DNA of 64,000 nucleotides, taken from contig MNCI01027203.1 in NCBI GenBank assembly GCA_015680685.1, positions 45,274 to 109,273 of the forward strand, read 5' to 3'. The notes below the pieces were generated by a model, which had not been told where the DNA came from, did no database searches, and saw only the letters and a list, made by a program, of their open reading frames with translations. Of this stretch, positions 21,701 to 33,389 are shown in pieces. This DNA comes from Gnetum montanum. Its lineage: Eukaryota; Streptophyta; Gnetopsida; Gnetales; Gnetaceae. The first letter of the stretch is position 1; each line of letters starts with the position of its first letter. The position numbers and the translations under genes were made by a program.

Positions 21701-21904
21701 GACATTCATAAGCGCATAATCAAAGAAGTAGACCTTATACTTAAGTCCATTCGAGAACACCCAAACAAATTCTCAGCCAATTGGGAAGGGTCCTACTTGG
21801 TCACTAAAGCATACGATAACGGAGCATTCAAGTTAGCTGATATGGAAGGGCATGAGCTTGAAAATCCAACCAATCACTTGTTCCTAAAACCATTCTATAT
21901 TTGA
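18750..21904 (+). pseudogene. pol: Ty3/gypsy (Tat-type) pol, element G1/C: RT, RNase H, integrase
   Basis: Best preserved pol here. RT: CIDFRDIN, LSFMDGFSGYSQI, YVDDIVVKS (catalytic YVDD intact), LGFIASEAGI. RNase H: FDEAS, AEYEGLL, VRGDSQLV and NTIADALA keep the acidic residues. Integrase: a zinc-binding half (HVGLCKGH, CSTC), then the catalytic core with GLDLIGP, TDNGPQF and GQAEATN, so the DDE triad is intact, then the GPY/F-like tail (GSYLVTKAYDNGAFKLADM) ending at 21904. In-frame stops (for example near 19294, 19372, 20458, 20987, 21542) mostly read as former Gln or Trp codons. The thumb and start of RNase H are missing at 19690 because of an assembly break. It follows an antisense gene and not protease. 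Confidence 0.92.
19691..20039. other. Inverted contig within RNase H (assembly artefact)
   Basis: Bounded by Ns at 19690 and 20040. Bases 19691-19958 or so are the reverse complement of 20041-20310. When flipped, its unique part encodes ICKDNVLRAITRNIYEISQIARWK, the expected RNase H neighbour of the following segment. The printed inverted repeat is therefore not a real palindrome. Confidence 0.92.
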
Positions 21905-21929
21905 GTATAAGCTTATGTATGTGTGAGTC

Positions 21930-22300
21930 CTGGTGTCACGACTATAAACTGATACCATAGCTCATCCTGGAATCATGACAGTAAACTGATACCATAGAAC
22001 AGTCCTGGATAATGACTTAAAACTGATACCAAAGCCCGTCCTGGCATCACGACGATAAACTGATACCACACAGCATCTACAATGACAATAAACTAGCACC
22101 AATATGGTACGATAGTAAACTACCACAATCCCACTTGCCAGAGTCCACTAAGACTATAAACTGGTTTGCCTCTTCATGGTCTGCTAAGACTAGAAACTGG
22201 CAACACATCGTCCTCCACGACGCTAAACAGGAAATGTCCAATGGGTCATGACATAAAACTAACCCATGATAGTCTGCTAAGACTATAAACTAGAAATTTC
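21930..22300 (+). repeat. TTAAACT array (array 4), after integrase of element C
   Basis: About ten units. The first four are 36-38 bp with the pattern CCTGG...ATGAC...TAAACTGATACCA; the later ones are closer to AAGACTATAAACTGG. It begins about 25 bp after the pol stop, as in copies A-1 and A-2. Confidence 0.88.
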
Positions 22301-22889
22301 ATCTTTGTTTCTTCAATCTATGGCTGCATTCAAACTTCATTAGAATCGCTGCATCGCTCGCCATCGACCGATCCTAACAATATTTCTACTAGCTAGATAC
22401 CATGCCTGATATCTCATCTGGTGCCATTGTTTCATTAGTAGCTGTTTAAGTCTAAGTTTTCTTACTCACTCATGGTTTTCTTGTCTCCTTGGAGTTTTGT
22501 TTGTAGGATGAGACTCAGAGGTGTTCATACAATAGTGCACTTTATCATAAGCAGCAAGGTGAGACATTGTTCACAGCACACGTGGCAAGACTAAATCAAG
22601 CCATTCACTAGTACATCCCCATTTCTTGGTACATTTTCTATCTATTCATCAACATACTCTACTCAGCCACACCTCTGATACACCCAATACATTCAAAACT
22701 TTGAGCATGCTGTTGTGCACTGTAACACTTTGAAGTAGTTGCAACACACAACATAGCACTTGAGCATGAGTACAAGATCAAAACAAAGCTTTTTCCAAAA
22801 AAAAAACATTGTCTCTTCCCACATAAAACAAAAGATGAGATGACAGTTGTCTTGAAAATAAATAATTATGTAAAAAATAATCAAGCGAC
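22301..22889. other. Spacer between element C and aORF-3
   Basis: The probable remainder of the element C 3' region and the junction to element A. No LTR boundary or gene could be placed. The 3' LTR of element C was not found. Confidence 0.45.
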
Positions 22890-23241
22890 ATCCCATTGCA
22901 TGGCTTTGGCTCTCCGCCAACACATGACAGTGAATTCATAGTTTAGCATACCAAGTTTAAATGACATGGAAAATGGTGGGAGATCCACTAGCACATCTTC
23001 AAGGGTGAGTAGCCTGAGGGATGACCACTTCCTATCCAACGAACTAGCTTCCTTACGCTTTCCATAGAATTAGAAATACCTAGTTAGGTAGGTTTTAAAC
23101 TCACCCCCAAATTGGCCTATTACACCAGCATGCACATTCCCAGTTGAGGAAAACTCCTGCAAGGCCATTTGTGCCAACGCCAAGGCATCTATATCACCGT
23201 GAAGACCACTCTTGTCAACATAAAACTTGGTAATATAAAAN

Positions 23242-23372
23242 CTATTTTTAGAATCCACCTAGGATCATTTACTATGCTAGTGGGTGAGTTCTATGAAGCT
23301 ATCTCATCATGTTGTATAATCCATGTTACACTAAACAAAAGTGTTAACATTATATATTTTTTATATTACCAA
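23242..23372. other. Inverted contig in an aORF-3 intron (assembly artefact)
   Basis: Bounded by Ns at 23241 and 23373. Its reverse complement begins TTGGTAATATAAAA, overlapping the left flank by 14 bases. Flipping also restores a T-rich tract and AG acceptor directly before the exon at 23225. Confidence 0.8.
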
Positions 23373-23729
23373 NGGTGCTAGTTGTAGTCTTCTACCCATT
23401 CACCTCTAGTTAACCCATCAGTCAAAAATTTTAGAATGCCCCGATTTGTCCCAGGAAAAAGTGTTTCTGTGATTACAGCTACTGTCTCCACTGATAAGTG
23501 TGACAAAATGATCATACTAAAATAGCAGAAGAGGAATTGTAAGAAGTCCTATGTGACCTCCTAGAACTAGACCACCTGTCACCCCACACGTACATGGGGA
23601 GGAGGAAAATTGACCACTAGTTCACTAAGGTAGCATAGGACTCCTACAATTTGAAGGACAATCAGGATGGGCTTCAACATGACCCTGCACAACAAAGCAT
23701 CAAATGTTAGCATTGTCTTCAACTGAAGT

Positions 23730-24070
23730 TTACATGTAGCGTAGTGTAATCATCTATTCACATATAGTGTAGAATAAAATTTATTTTCACATAGCATAGC
23801 ATGTTCTCCCATTCATAAATTTTATTTTAATAAAAAAAAGAACACAGTCAAGCATTATAGGCGATATTACAAAATAGCATTAATAGCGTAGCATAGCCAT
23901 TAGGCACCACACTATGTAACAACACTGACTATGCCTTACGGTAATTGTTACATGAAAAATACCAGAACATAATAGGTACACAACATAACAATTACATGTA
24001 CACTTAAGGGTGACTACTATGATATGCATAGCATACCAAGATAACGAATGAACAAGCATAGGCAGACGCA
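23730..24070. repeat. TAGCATAGC/GTAGCGTAG words in intron 1 of aORF-3
   Basis: Degenerate copies of the GCTATGCTA palindrome that marks the element A LTR (31517-33360). Their presence in this intron ties aORF-3 to element A. Confidence 0.65.
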
Positions 24071-24354
24071 TGGCAATATGGCAAACATATCACTATAATA
24101 GGAATAGAATTTCCAAGCAAGTGTAACTTAGAATATGCCAAGCATGTGCTACGTCACTTAGAATTTCCCAAACCCTTGCAACAAGGTAGTCACCATTCTC
24201 AATAATGGTACTTAAGGTGATGTTGCATGTAGTGGTCAAAATGACAATAATGGCATGGCAGCCAAAATGGCAACCAAAATAGTGGCAATGGATGCAAATT
24301 TCATCACAATAACCATAACAGCATTTGGAAAATAAGGGTAGTGTAATGAATTAC

Positions 24355-24473
24355 CAAGTAGACGGAGCCTACTCCTACACTTCAATGCACGCCTTGGATA
24401 GGCACCCCCAAGTGTCCTTCACCTCATCTACTTTGGAAAGTCCTCAGTGCTTGCGTTCATCTTTGGGTGCCAT
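24355..24473 (-). pseudogene. aORF-3 putative first exon
   Basis: ATG at 24473 about 130 bp below the TATA box. MAPKDERKH precedes a stop, followed by further open codons to the donor CTTG|GTAA at 24355. Same arrangement as aORF-1. Confidence 0.5.
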
Positions 24474-24604
24474 TATCTTGCTTGCAAATTCCCTATCAAC
24501 TACTATGCTATACCAGTTCACTTTCTCTCTATGCAATCATGCTATGCTCTGAGTATGGGCTCTAGGCTTTGACAATGAAAATGACAAGTTTACCAGGGCG
24601 TAAA

Positions 24605-24619
24605 CCCCTATTTATAGCC
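24605..24619 (-). promoter_or_regulatory. Minus-strand TATA box of aORF-3
   Basis: GGCTATAAATAGGGG, a strong TATA box match on the minus strand, at the corresponding place upstream of the short ATG exon. Confidence 0.65.
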
Positions 24620-24794
24620 AACGTGGTAAAATACTTTCCATTTTCATCACCTGATTAATGTGGGACACCCCTTGTAGTGTAGCACTATTGTGTCATAGTA
24701 ACACCTTAGCACAACAATTTTCTATAGCACAACAAGTGGATCCACCAAAAATTTTGTTCCATCTCATATCATCCATCTGTCTTTACAAAGTCTA

Positions 24795-25135
24795 CCCATT
24801 AATGGTCTGCTAAGACCTTAAACTTTCAATATTGGTTTACATAGGACATTAACCTATAATGTAGCCTAATAGCATTCCACAAATACCTTAAACTAGCAAA
24901 TCTTAGCTTCTTAAATATCCTTGTTAATTATTTGCAAAGACCTTAAACTATCAATTCTTGCACATGCTTTAATTCGGTCAATAATCTACCATGTCCTACA
25001 TGGCATCTCACCACTCATTCCATATCATAAACCAAATTATATAATATGTGATGGTCCACTATGATCTTAAACTGTCAATGTTAGCATTCATTTTATGTTT
25101 CGATACGATCCACCAAGACCTTAAATTGATAGCTT
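24795..25135 (+). repeat. TTAAACT array (array 5), before pol A-2
   Basis: Five or six more diverged units (CTAAGACCTTAAACTTTCAA-like) about 50-70 bp apart. Same relation to RT as array 3. Confidence 0.7.
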
Positions 25136-25258
25136 CAACTTGCAAATTTTACATAGTGATTGATTATTACTTTATGTTGTATTATTACTTTACAAACATT
25201 CATCACATGCTATTGCTAAGAATAGGTAACACTTGACTTGGCTTTTTCTTATCATGAN
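25136..25258. other. AT-rich spacer and contig join before pol A-2
   Basis: Nothing recognised. A single N at 25258 marks the join, so the start of pol A-2 (the linker present at 1-186 in A-1) is missing. Confidence 0.5.
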
Positions 25259-28200
25259 TATCTAAGGTTCTCCAAAACAACATTAAAGTGTTTGCATGGT
25301 CCTCTAATGACATGCTAGGCTTAGATCCATGGTTCGTACAAGATAACATTGTCTTAGATCCACGTATCAAAGCAGTTAAATAAAGGCTCAAAAAATTAAC
25401 CTGGAAATTGCACTAGTCATACATGACAAGGTTACCAAGTTGTATCAAGCAAGTTTCATTCTCATAGTTAATTACTCAGAGTGGTTATCGAACATCATTG
25501 TAGTCTCCAAGAAAATAAGAGGTATACGAATTTGTATATACTTCTGAGATTTGAACAAAGTAATGATTAAAGATGACTTTCCATTATCAAGTATTGATCA
25601 ACTTATTGACACTATGGATGGTCATGCTTTACTGTCCTTTATGGATGGGTTCTTAGGTTACAATCAAATCCGCATCAATCTAGAGCATCAGCTAACAACT
25701 ACATTCATGATTTCTTAGGGAACCTTTTGTTACACTATGATTCCCTTTGATCTCAAAAACATTGAAGCAACCTATCAATGAGCCATAACGTACATATTCA
25801 GTGACCACCTCGTAGAGAGACTAAATGATTTTATGGATGACATAGCAATCAAGTCTAAGAGAGCTATTGATCACCCCACCAATTTATATTTAGTACTCAA
25901 GCATTTTCATCGGCATGACTTGCATCTTAATGAAAAGAAATGTGTTTTTGGAGTTAAAACAAGATGCATGCTAGGGTTTGTAGTATCGGAAGCTAAAATA
26001 TGAGTGGACCTTGACAAAGTTAAGGCCATCGTTAACCTAGCACCCCCTACCAACCTTAAATAATTACACAGGTTGCAAGGTAGAATACAATTTATTAGAA
26101 GTTTTGTAGCAAAGGCGACCGACAAGTTACACCCCATGCAACACTTTCTGAAAAAGGGGGTCAACTTCAAGTTGACGAAACAATGTCAACAAGCCTTCAA
26201 TGACATAAAGAAAGAGCTTTTATAGCTCCCAACTATTTACCCATCATAGAGGGATAAGTCTTTCTACATCTACTTTGCTACTTCAAACACATCTATTGTA
26301 TCATTGTTGTGTTAGAAAAGAGATGATGGCTCTGAAATCCTAGCTTATTACTTGATCCAAACATTGATAGCTCATGAGGTGAAGTACAAAGAAGTAGAAA
26401 GAAATTACCTTGACCTAGTATTCATGCTAAAAAAGTGGAGACATTACCTGTTTCGAAGCAAGGTCAACATTATATGCAAATGCAATGTAGTTTGGGCTAT
26501 CACGAACAATTTATACTAAAGTAGGAGGATAGCCTCATGGAAAGCTATAATGGTAGAATTCGATTTACACTATGTAGTCCAATAATCAATGAAAGGACAA
26601 CTGATAACTACATAGCTCATGACCTCACCGGTCGATGATCAGGCAACCATAGAGCCGGAATTCCTCGATGAACATGTTAATAGCATCAACCCTGTACCAT
26701 TACACTTCGAACCTACTTTGCATTTCGACGATGCCTGAACCAGATGAGGTGGTAGTGCTACTACTATCATTACATTTCCCTTGGGGGACATTTGACCTTT
26801 CTCTTACCATTTTACATTCCTTTGTACAAACAATATAGCTAAGTACTTAGGACTCCTTAGGGACCTTTTAGCAGCCTAGGAATTAAATATTCAACATTTG
26901 GTAGTCCGAGGTGATTCCCAACTCATAGTCAACTAGATTAATAAAATCTATATTTGTAAAGCTTCACATTTACACCCTTATTGTGACTTGGCCAAGATTT
27001 TGCTAAAATGGTTTACAATGATAGACATCCAAAATGTGCCATGCAATGAGAACACTATAGCAGATGCCTTAGCCATGCTAGCATTAAATGTGCCACCACA
27101 CATGTTTGCAAATTTACCTGCTTCAATTACAAAGTGCATAGACCGTATTACTCAAGAAGTACACATAGCCTCCATAAGTGCTATTGATGCCCAAGAGTGG
27201 TACGCTAATGTTAAAGCCTACCTCCAACACAGTAAACCCCCACACGGCTTGACATCTGCTCAAAAGGATGCAATCCAAAAGTGAGCCTAATAGTATGTCC
27301 TTACTGGAGATAATACCTTATGCAAACACTCCTTTTATGGGATATTGCTAACTTGTGTTTGTGGTGAAGAAGCACAGAAAATCGTTGATGAAGTCCATGA
27401 AGGACTATGTGGAGGACACATAGCTCCTAGGGCTATGGCAGCAAAATTCAGATGCCTAGGATCTTAATGGCCATGCATGGAATGAGATTTCCTTGCTAAT
27501 GTTAGGACGTATGATACATGCCAATGTCATGAAAATCTTATACATGTTTCACCTACTAAGTTGCATCCTACAAAAATTATGTGGCCATTCCAATGATGGG
27601 GGCTAGATATCATAGGCTCCATCACACCTAAGTATTCCGCAGGACATAGCTTCATCATCACTTCCACTGAGTACTTCACAAAGTGGACAAAGGCTATCCC
27701 CATTAGAAAACCTACATGTTAATAGGTTTGCCACTTTATCTTGGACAACATAGTAACAAGGTTTGGTCTTTCCATGACTATTGTGATAGAAAATGGACCA
27801 CAGTTTAGTAGCATAGAAACCAAAACCTTGTGTAGCAAGCTTGGCATCAAACAATCCTTTTCATTGTCATACTACCTACAGGTAAATGGTTAGGCAAAGT
27901 CAACAAACAAGGCCATCATCAACTTGCTGAAAAGGATGCTTAGCAATAGTAAGAGGAGATGGCATGAGAAAATCCTCTACGTACTATGGGCTTATCGTAC
28001 AACATGTGGAATGGCCACAAGTAAGATTCCTTATAGCTTGTTCTATAGATCTAAAGTAATGTTACCTCTTAAATTGTAGGTACCATCACTTCAAATGATC
28101 CTTTCAACAATTGTGAATAAGGCTCAGAACAACAAGTGAAGGATCATTAACCTCAACTCCATAGAGGAGGAATGTGCTCTAACACTTGGTCGTATCGAAT

Positions 28201-28439
28201 GGTACCAAGACAAGTAGCGGCAAAAGCATCATTCCAATCTACATTGGTGGCCAATCAAAAAAGGAGACCTAGTTCTCAAAGCTATTCGTGAGCATGTAAT
28301 CAAGTTCTTAGTAAATTGGGAAGCTTCATTCATAGTCATGAAATCCTATGAGAATGGAGCCTTCAAATTGGCAGACATGGATGGAAAAGAGTTTGCAAAT
28401 CCCATGAACCACTTGTAACTCAAGCCATACTACGTCTAA
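25259..28439 (+). pseudogene. Ty3/gypsy (Tat-type) pol remnant, copy A-2
   Basis: Twin of 219-3397 at an almost constant offset of 25040-25042. RT palm block FMDGFLGYNQI is present, but the YVDD box is FMDD (25830-25841). RNase H and the segment NTIADALAMLALNVP lie at 27050-27100. The integrase shows the same two disabling changes as A-1 (VIENGPQF, AKSTNKA) and the same stop just before AKS. Many stops are shared with A-1, while others differ (A-1 has TAG at 649-651 where A-2 has CAG), which indicates common decay followed by separate decay. Confidence 0.9.
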
Positions 28440-28449
28440 TGGAGAAGAA

Positions 28450-28797
28450 AATTAAGCAATAGGTAGTCCTCTATGACTATAAATTGGCACAGATAGTCCG
28501 CTATGACTATAAACAAGCACAGATAGTCTGCTATGAGTATAAACTAGCACAGACCATCCCCTATGATGTAAAACTAGCAAAGGACATCCGTTATAGTGTA
28601 AAACTGGCACAAATGATCTGCTACGACCTTAAACTAGTCCATCAACCATCTGTTATGATGATAAACTAGCACAGCAATCTACTAGGACCTTAAACTAGCA
28701 CAACGATCTATTAGGATGTTAAACTAGTACATCACGGTCTACTAGGAACTTAAACTAGTATATCTGATGGTCTACCATGACCTTAAACTGGGTTCAC
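28450..28797 (+). repeat. 30-bp TTAAACT array (array 6), after integrase of A-2
   Basis: Twin of array 1 with the same number of 30-bp units and small differences. Confidence 0.88.
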
Positions 28798-29691
28798 GGT
28801 ACAATGTTCTTAGCCCACATCCATGATCCCACAAACAAGAGAGCATGCACAATGCCAACATAGGGTGGGATGTTGTAGTTCTAGAATGCAGTTCATGATG
28901 ATAAGAAAACATCCTATAAAACATATGCAACACCATTGCCCCTGGCATCTTTCTGATCATTCAAAGATATCATCTGACATCTTACTAAACTTTTAGATCT
29001 ACTCCTACCACAACTCATTATCCTAGCAGTAGCTCCAATTGTCAACACCTACTGCTGGAGTCCCAAAACTATTGTAGCCTAGCCAGAAAGTTGCTACCCT
29101 CTAGCCCCCGCTATCATCCAAGCTCAAAATATGTTTAGCTATTAGGTTTCTCAACTTATAGCTAAACTATATTATGTTTGCCCTAGGTGGGGATTCCTAA
29201 GCACTTGCATCACCGTAACTCCTAGCCTCCTTGGTGCCAACCCCTTCAGTTTGCCATTGCCAAAACCACTACTGGCCTTCCTAGTTTGGATGTCACATGC
29301 TTTAGCAACAATGCACCATACTTTAGTAGTGTTTAAAGCAAGTGGGATCCTACCCTCATCTCATTTCATGGTTACATTTTTCTGGTTTACTTTCTATTGT
29401 GTTTTCAGGACATAGGCCAAGATGGTATCGGTTAGAGATGTGTTTTTCCTAGAGGACAGGACACCACATCATTCCAAGGTGATCATTCTAACAAGCTTGG
29501 CTACTTGGGAGTGCAAATCCAACCCTCCATATTATCCTTCTTCACCTCACTTTTCACACCCATAGTTTCCCATTTCACATCTCTTTTACAAGCTTGCTTG
29601 ATGCATATAAAAGCCCTTCCACATGCTCAACCACAAGGTCCATGATGCAGGTAATGTAGCTCACCACATGGGAAGAACCTATAGGTAGGTC
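28798..29691. other. Non-coding 3' region of element A-2, left of the solo LTR
   Basis: Matches 3756-4649. No recognised gene. Confidence 0.6.
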
Positions 29692-29696
29692 AAAGC
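29692..29696. repeat. Target site duplication AAAGC, left (copy 2)
   Basis: AAAGC before TGAAACACC; repeated at 31022-31026. Confidence 0.85.
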
Positions 29697-31021
29697 TGAA
29701 ACACCATAAAATTTCAAGCTTAGTACTTTTTCCAAAAAGAATCAAGCTAAGTCATGATGCTCCCTCGCATAACTAAAGCTTGAGAACCCCACAAATAGCT
29801 TCAAGCAAGGTCAAACTCAATGAGAAACAATTCCTTAGGACCCACAGATGACGACAATGACATCTGCTATCAGAAATGGCAACTTCGGAGCTCAACATAC
29901 TTAGTTTTCACTAAGTATGTATTTCTAGCGTATATGCCTAAAATCACGTTTCCAGCGTATACGCTCAAGATCACACCTCAGCATATATGCCTAGCGTAGA
30001 CATCTGACATACACGTACAACGTACACACCTCACATGTACACTCAGTAGGTACGACTGATGTATACGCCCAACACGTAATCCCTGAAGACGACATGGAAA
30101 TAACACTGCAGAGCAAAACTTGGTACAAGGCAGCAACTCACACAAACAGAGCAACCATCAGCATATACACCCAGCATCCACAGCGTATATGCCCAACGTA
30201 TATGCCAGAAGACACAACATATATATTCAGCGTATATGCCCAATGTCCACGACATGTATACGCCCAATGTATACGCCTAGAGTCTACACCCACCAAATAT
30301 AGCGTATACGCTCAGCGTATACACCTAGCGGATGTAACATGTTGTACACTTATAAATTTTATTCTTTTGCACCTGGTCAACATGCCACGTGTCACCCAAC
30401 CCGAGTCTAACGTCTAAACCTGTATAAAAATCTCAATTTTTCACTAGATCGAGGTAGGCTGACAATTTGGAGCAAAAATAGAGAGATAAACAAATATGCT
30501 AAGAACTAGAGCAAAGAACCTTGTACGTTGGACAACCCTGTACGCTGAGCATACAGCCTCTACGCTGTGCTTATAGTTTGAACCAGCCCACAGTCATCCT
30601 TGCATCCACGGGGGCTAATCATCCGCCTTGTGTCGAAGCCACAACTGCGTTAGACTGGTGCATTGTAACTCTCATTTTGAAATAGCATTGTTACATTTTT
30701 TTCCTAAAATCTGTTACATTTTTTTCATTAATTGTTGCATGTATACTGTTTACGCTCTTTTATGGTTACGCTCCGTTTGCATCAGTTACGTTGTTTACGC
30801 TCATGCTTTACGCCTGTTACACTGTTTACATATAACCGTATAGCACCTTAGTGTATGTTTGGGGAAATCCTTGCTTGATCCACATGCAGACCACTCAAGG
30901 TACTATGCCTTCGTCCATTCCAGCTTTCCCTCAAGTGAAGGTAGGGTCTTCTATGCATGTCCGGTGATCCCCCCGATTTCTATTTCCTTCCAACTGAAGA
31001 CTGACGATTTCGGATGGTACA
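29697..31021 (+). mobile_element. Solo LTR of the G1 family, copy 2 (1325 bp)
   Basis: Same length, position and TSD as 4655-5979. Starts TGAAACACCATAAAATTTC and ends CGGATGGTACA, so canonical TG...CA ends are kept here. It has a TATA-like TGTATAAAAATC near 30420 and a GTATACGC cluster at 29930-30340. Confidence 0.9.
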
Positions 31022-31026
31022 AAAGC
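31022..31026. repeat. Target site duplication AAAGC, right (copy 2)
   Basis: Right-hand AAAGC after the solo LTR. Confidence 0.85.
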
Positions 31027-31499
31027 CCCATATGGATGTAACACAACTCATGTCGGGGAGGAAACACCCATCCTACAACAACAAGGTTTTTTGCAAGTGA
31101 ACATGGTTAAATAGCAAAAGAAAAGTGCAAAAGCATAAAAGAGCAAAAGAGCTCAAGAAAAAAAGAGGCATGCCTAAACAAATGGCACATTAGCTATTTC
31201 ACAATGACCATCTCTAAGCATTCCGAAGAGAGGTCAAAGGCCAACAAAAGATAGATTCCCATGCATACCGACTCCCTCACAATCAGTCCAACAAGGAACC
31301 ACACTATGGTACATCTTTTCATTTCCTAAATTTGTTTCTTAAAATCCATCCTTTTCTCCTTTTCCTACATGACTACCCTGATACTCCCAAGAACAACAAA
31401 GTGTCATCTCAGTGAGCACTGGAGAGTGGTGTTGGCATCTTGTCCTTCATCGTGTTTCATATTCTTTGTTGATGTCTCTCAGGAAAATCCTCTAGACGT
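31027..31499. other. Non-coding 3' region of element A-2, right of the solo LTR
   Basis: Matches 5985-6460 and, more weakly, 33540-34070. No gene. Confidence 0.6.
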
Positions 31500-31512
31500 T
31501 GACAAAGAGGGG
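31500..31512 (+). other. Polypurine tract of element A-2
   Basis: TGACAAAGAGGGG followed by TGAT and the LTR start. Position and composition fit a plus-strand primer. Confidence 0.7.
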
Positions 31513-31516
31513 TGAT

Positions 31517-33360
31517 TGAAACACCATAAAATTTTAGGACCCTCATGCTTCAATAGAGTCTTGGAATTTGTGAAAGGATTTCCACATGTGTAGCATCATG
31601 ATGGACTGGCAGAACTACATAGGCATTAAGGATAGATTGTATAGTTTCACAATTTGTCTATCTTTGGCGCTAACAAGCGTACTGGACTCTCAAGTTTGCC
31701 CAACTGGGTAATTGACCCTGCTGGTAGTCTACCCAAAGACCATGCTTGGAGTTGTCGAAAGTTTTTGGGATGAGCAAAATAGTTCAACAAGTTTTCTAGC
31801 ATAGAAATCTACTATGCTATGCTATGCTATGCAGTGTAGCAAACATTGAAGATATTAATCAAAGCATCCAAGATGTATGTTGATGACAAGTTGGTCTTCT
31901 AAAGCATTTTCCCACATGTTGCAACTATTAAGAAAATTTGCTCCACCAACACAAGGTGCTATGGTGTGCTATACTATGTAGCATAGTAGAGTGTAACAGG
32001 GATAAAGTGCACAAAGGCCCTCTTTCCCAAGTGACTTCAATAAGAAGATTGCATTTGGTAATGCTTTACCCTCCAAAACTAGTTGTTCCACTTAGCCGTC
32101 AGGCCTCAAGCAAGGTTTCTTGGTAGAAAATGGCAAATTGAACAAGTAAGCATGATACACTGGCTGCTATGCTATGCTATGCTACATAGCATAGCATAGC
32201 ATAGTAACAATAAAAAAATGATAGAAATGTTCCAAAAATGTATCCAGCAACTTTGAAAGCTTTTTGTCATGGAGGACAAAAGTTGCAGTTGTTTTCTTGA
32301 CCAAGCCTCACACAAAGGATCTCAGCTCCTATGAAATTTCTCTGTCAAGAATGGTGGCTACACTATGCTACGCTACATAGTGTAGTATAGCATAGCAAGC
32401 AGTTACTTATGCTACACCAATGTGCTAAATAGCATGGTTAGTGCAACATCAGCATGGAGGAATCAAGACATCTTTGGTTAGCTCTATAACATGTCGGTAA
32501 TGATTATTCTCACCCTGATATCTCTTTGGTGGACAAAATCAGCAAGTTTACTTTATTTTTCATACCCTTGGTTAATCCCAAAAAAAAATCTCCTATTCTT
32601 GACCCTGCTTGCATGAGTAGGGAAGATGTAGTCCTAGAACATAGGCTCCATTCTGCTTGCATTGTTGGCACACTAGATTTTGGCACATGCAATTTCTGCA
32701 GTATGGTCATAGTGTACCAAAGCTTACCTCTACATAGTATGGCCATGTTTACACCTTGTGGGGCCTAGGACACATGCCATCCAAACCACATTTTTCTCCT
32801 TCTCCTAGCCCTATAAATACCCTAGCAAACAATGCTCGAGAGGTTGCCTGTTGGTTGACATGGGTAGTGGTTGGATTTTAAGTTGGATTTCGGAGAGCAT
32901 AGTTGGAAATTTTTTTAGCACTTTGATTGGCTTTAAGTTTGTTGGTTGGCTCAATAGTTCAAAGATTTGTGACCATAGAGCTTTTTGTAAGTTGTGCCTC
33001 TTCCATGTTGCATGTTCTGTTGTACACCTTTTAGCAAAGCAAAGGATCAAACCCATGACCTTGGGGCGGTGCAGTTTCTCACCCAAGTCTGTTTTGCTAT
33101 TTGGTTACTATCATTGTTGTTTTGCACTATTTTCATTGCTTCACATTTATTGATCATCGATTTACTTCATGTACATCATTTTTGAGATAAGCACTTAGGA
33201 AAGGTTAAGATACACTCATTAAGTCCCTATCTAATTCACTAGATCATTCACGACACCTCGCTTCTATTGCTCTCTAGCATGGCCCTCGTACAGATCCAAG
33301 GTTAAATTGTTCACCCGATGAACTCTCGGTGTTTAGCCACTAATGTTTCCAATTGCAACA
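31517..33360 (+). mobile_element. 3' LTR of element A-2 (about 1.84 kb)
   Basis: Starts TGAAACACCATAAAATTTT after a polypurine tract and ends in AATTGCAACA. Contains a TATA box CTATAAATAC at 32811-32820 and paired palindromic blocks of GCTATGCTA and TAGCATAGC (31805-31840, 31970, 32165-32205, 32350-32395). It aligns with 34084-36317 over its length. Confidence 0.75.
32811..32820 (+). promoter_or_regulatory. LTR TATA box, element A-2
   Basis: CTATAAATAC in the right third of the LTR, conserved in the second LTR at 35690-35700. Confidence 0.65.
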
Positions 33361-33389
33361 CATGCCCTACTTACCATTTTTATCCAATT

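Larger units (their letters stand above)
22890..24619 (-). pseudogene. Spliced antisense gene aORF-3 (element A)
   Basis: Second minus-strand copy of the antisense gene, upstream of pol A-2. TATA box GGCTATAAATAGGGG at 24619-24605; short ATG exon 24473-24355 ending CTTG|GTAA; intron 1 with TAGCATAGC repeats; exon 23684 to about 23402 after TTGTGCAG, a HAD-like block (LKPILIVLQIVGVLCYL, then VAVITETLFPGTNRG) that aligns with aORF-1 exon 1; exon from 23225 (FYVDKSGLHGDIDALALAQ), aligned with aORF-1 exon 2, continuing to about 22890 with FKLGMLNYEFTVMCWRRAK. The core exon homologous to aORF-1 exon 3 is not seen, so the copy is 3' truncated. An inverted contig at 23242-23372 interrupts the intron. 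Confidence 0.7.
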
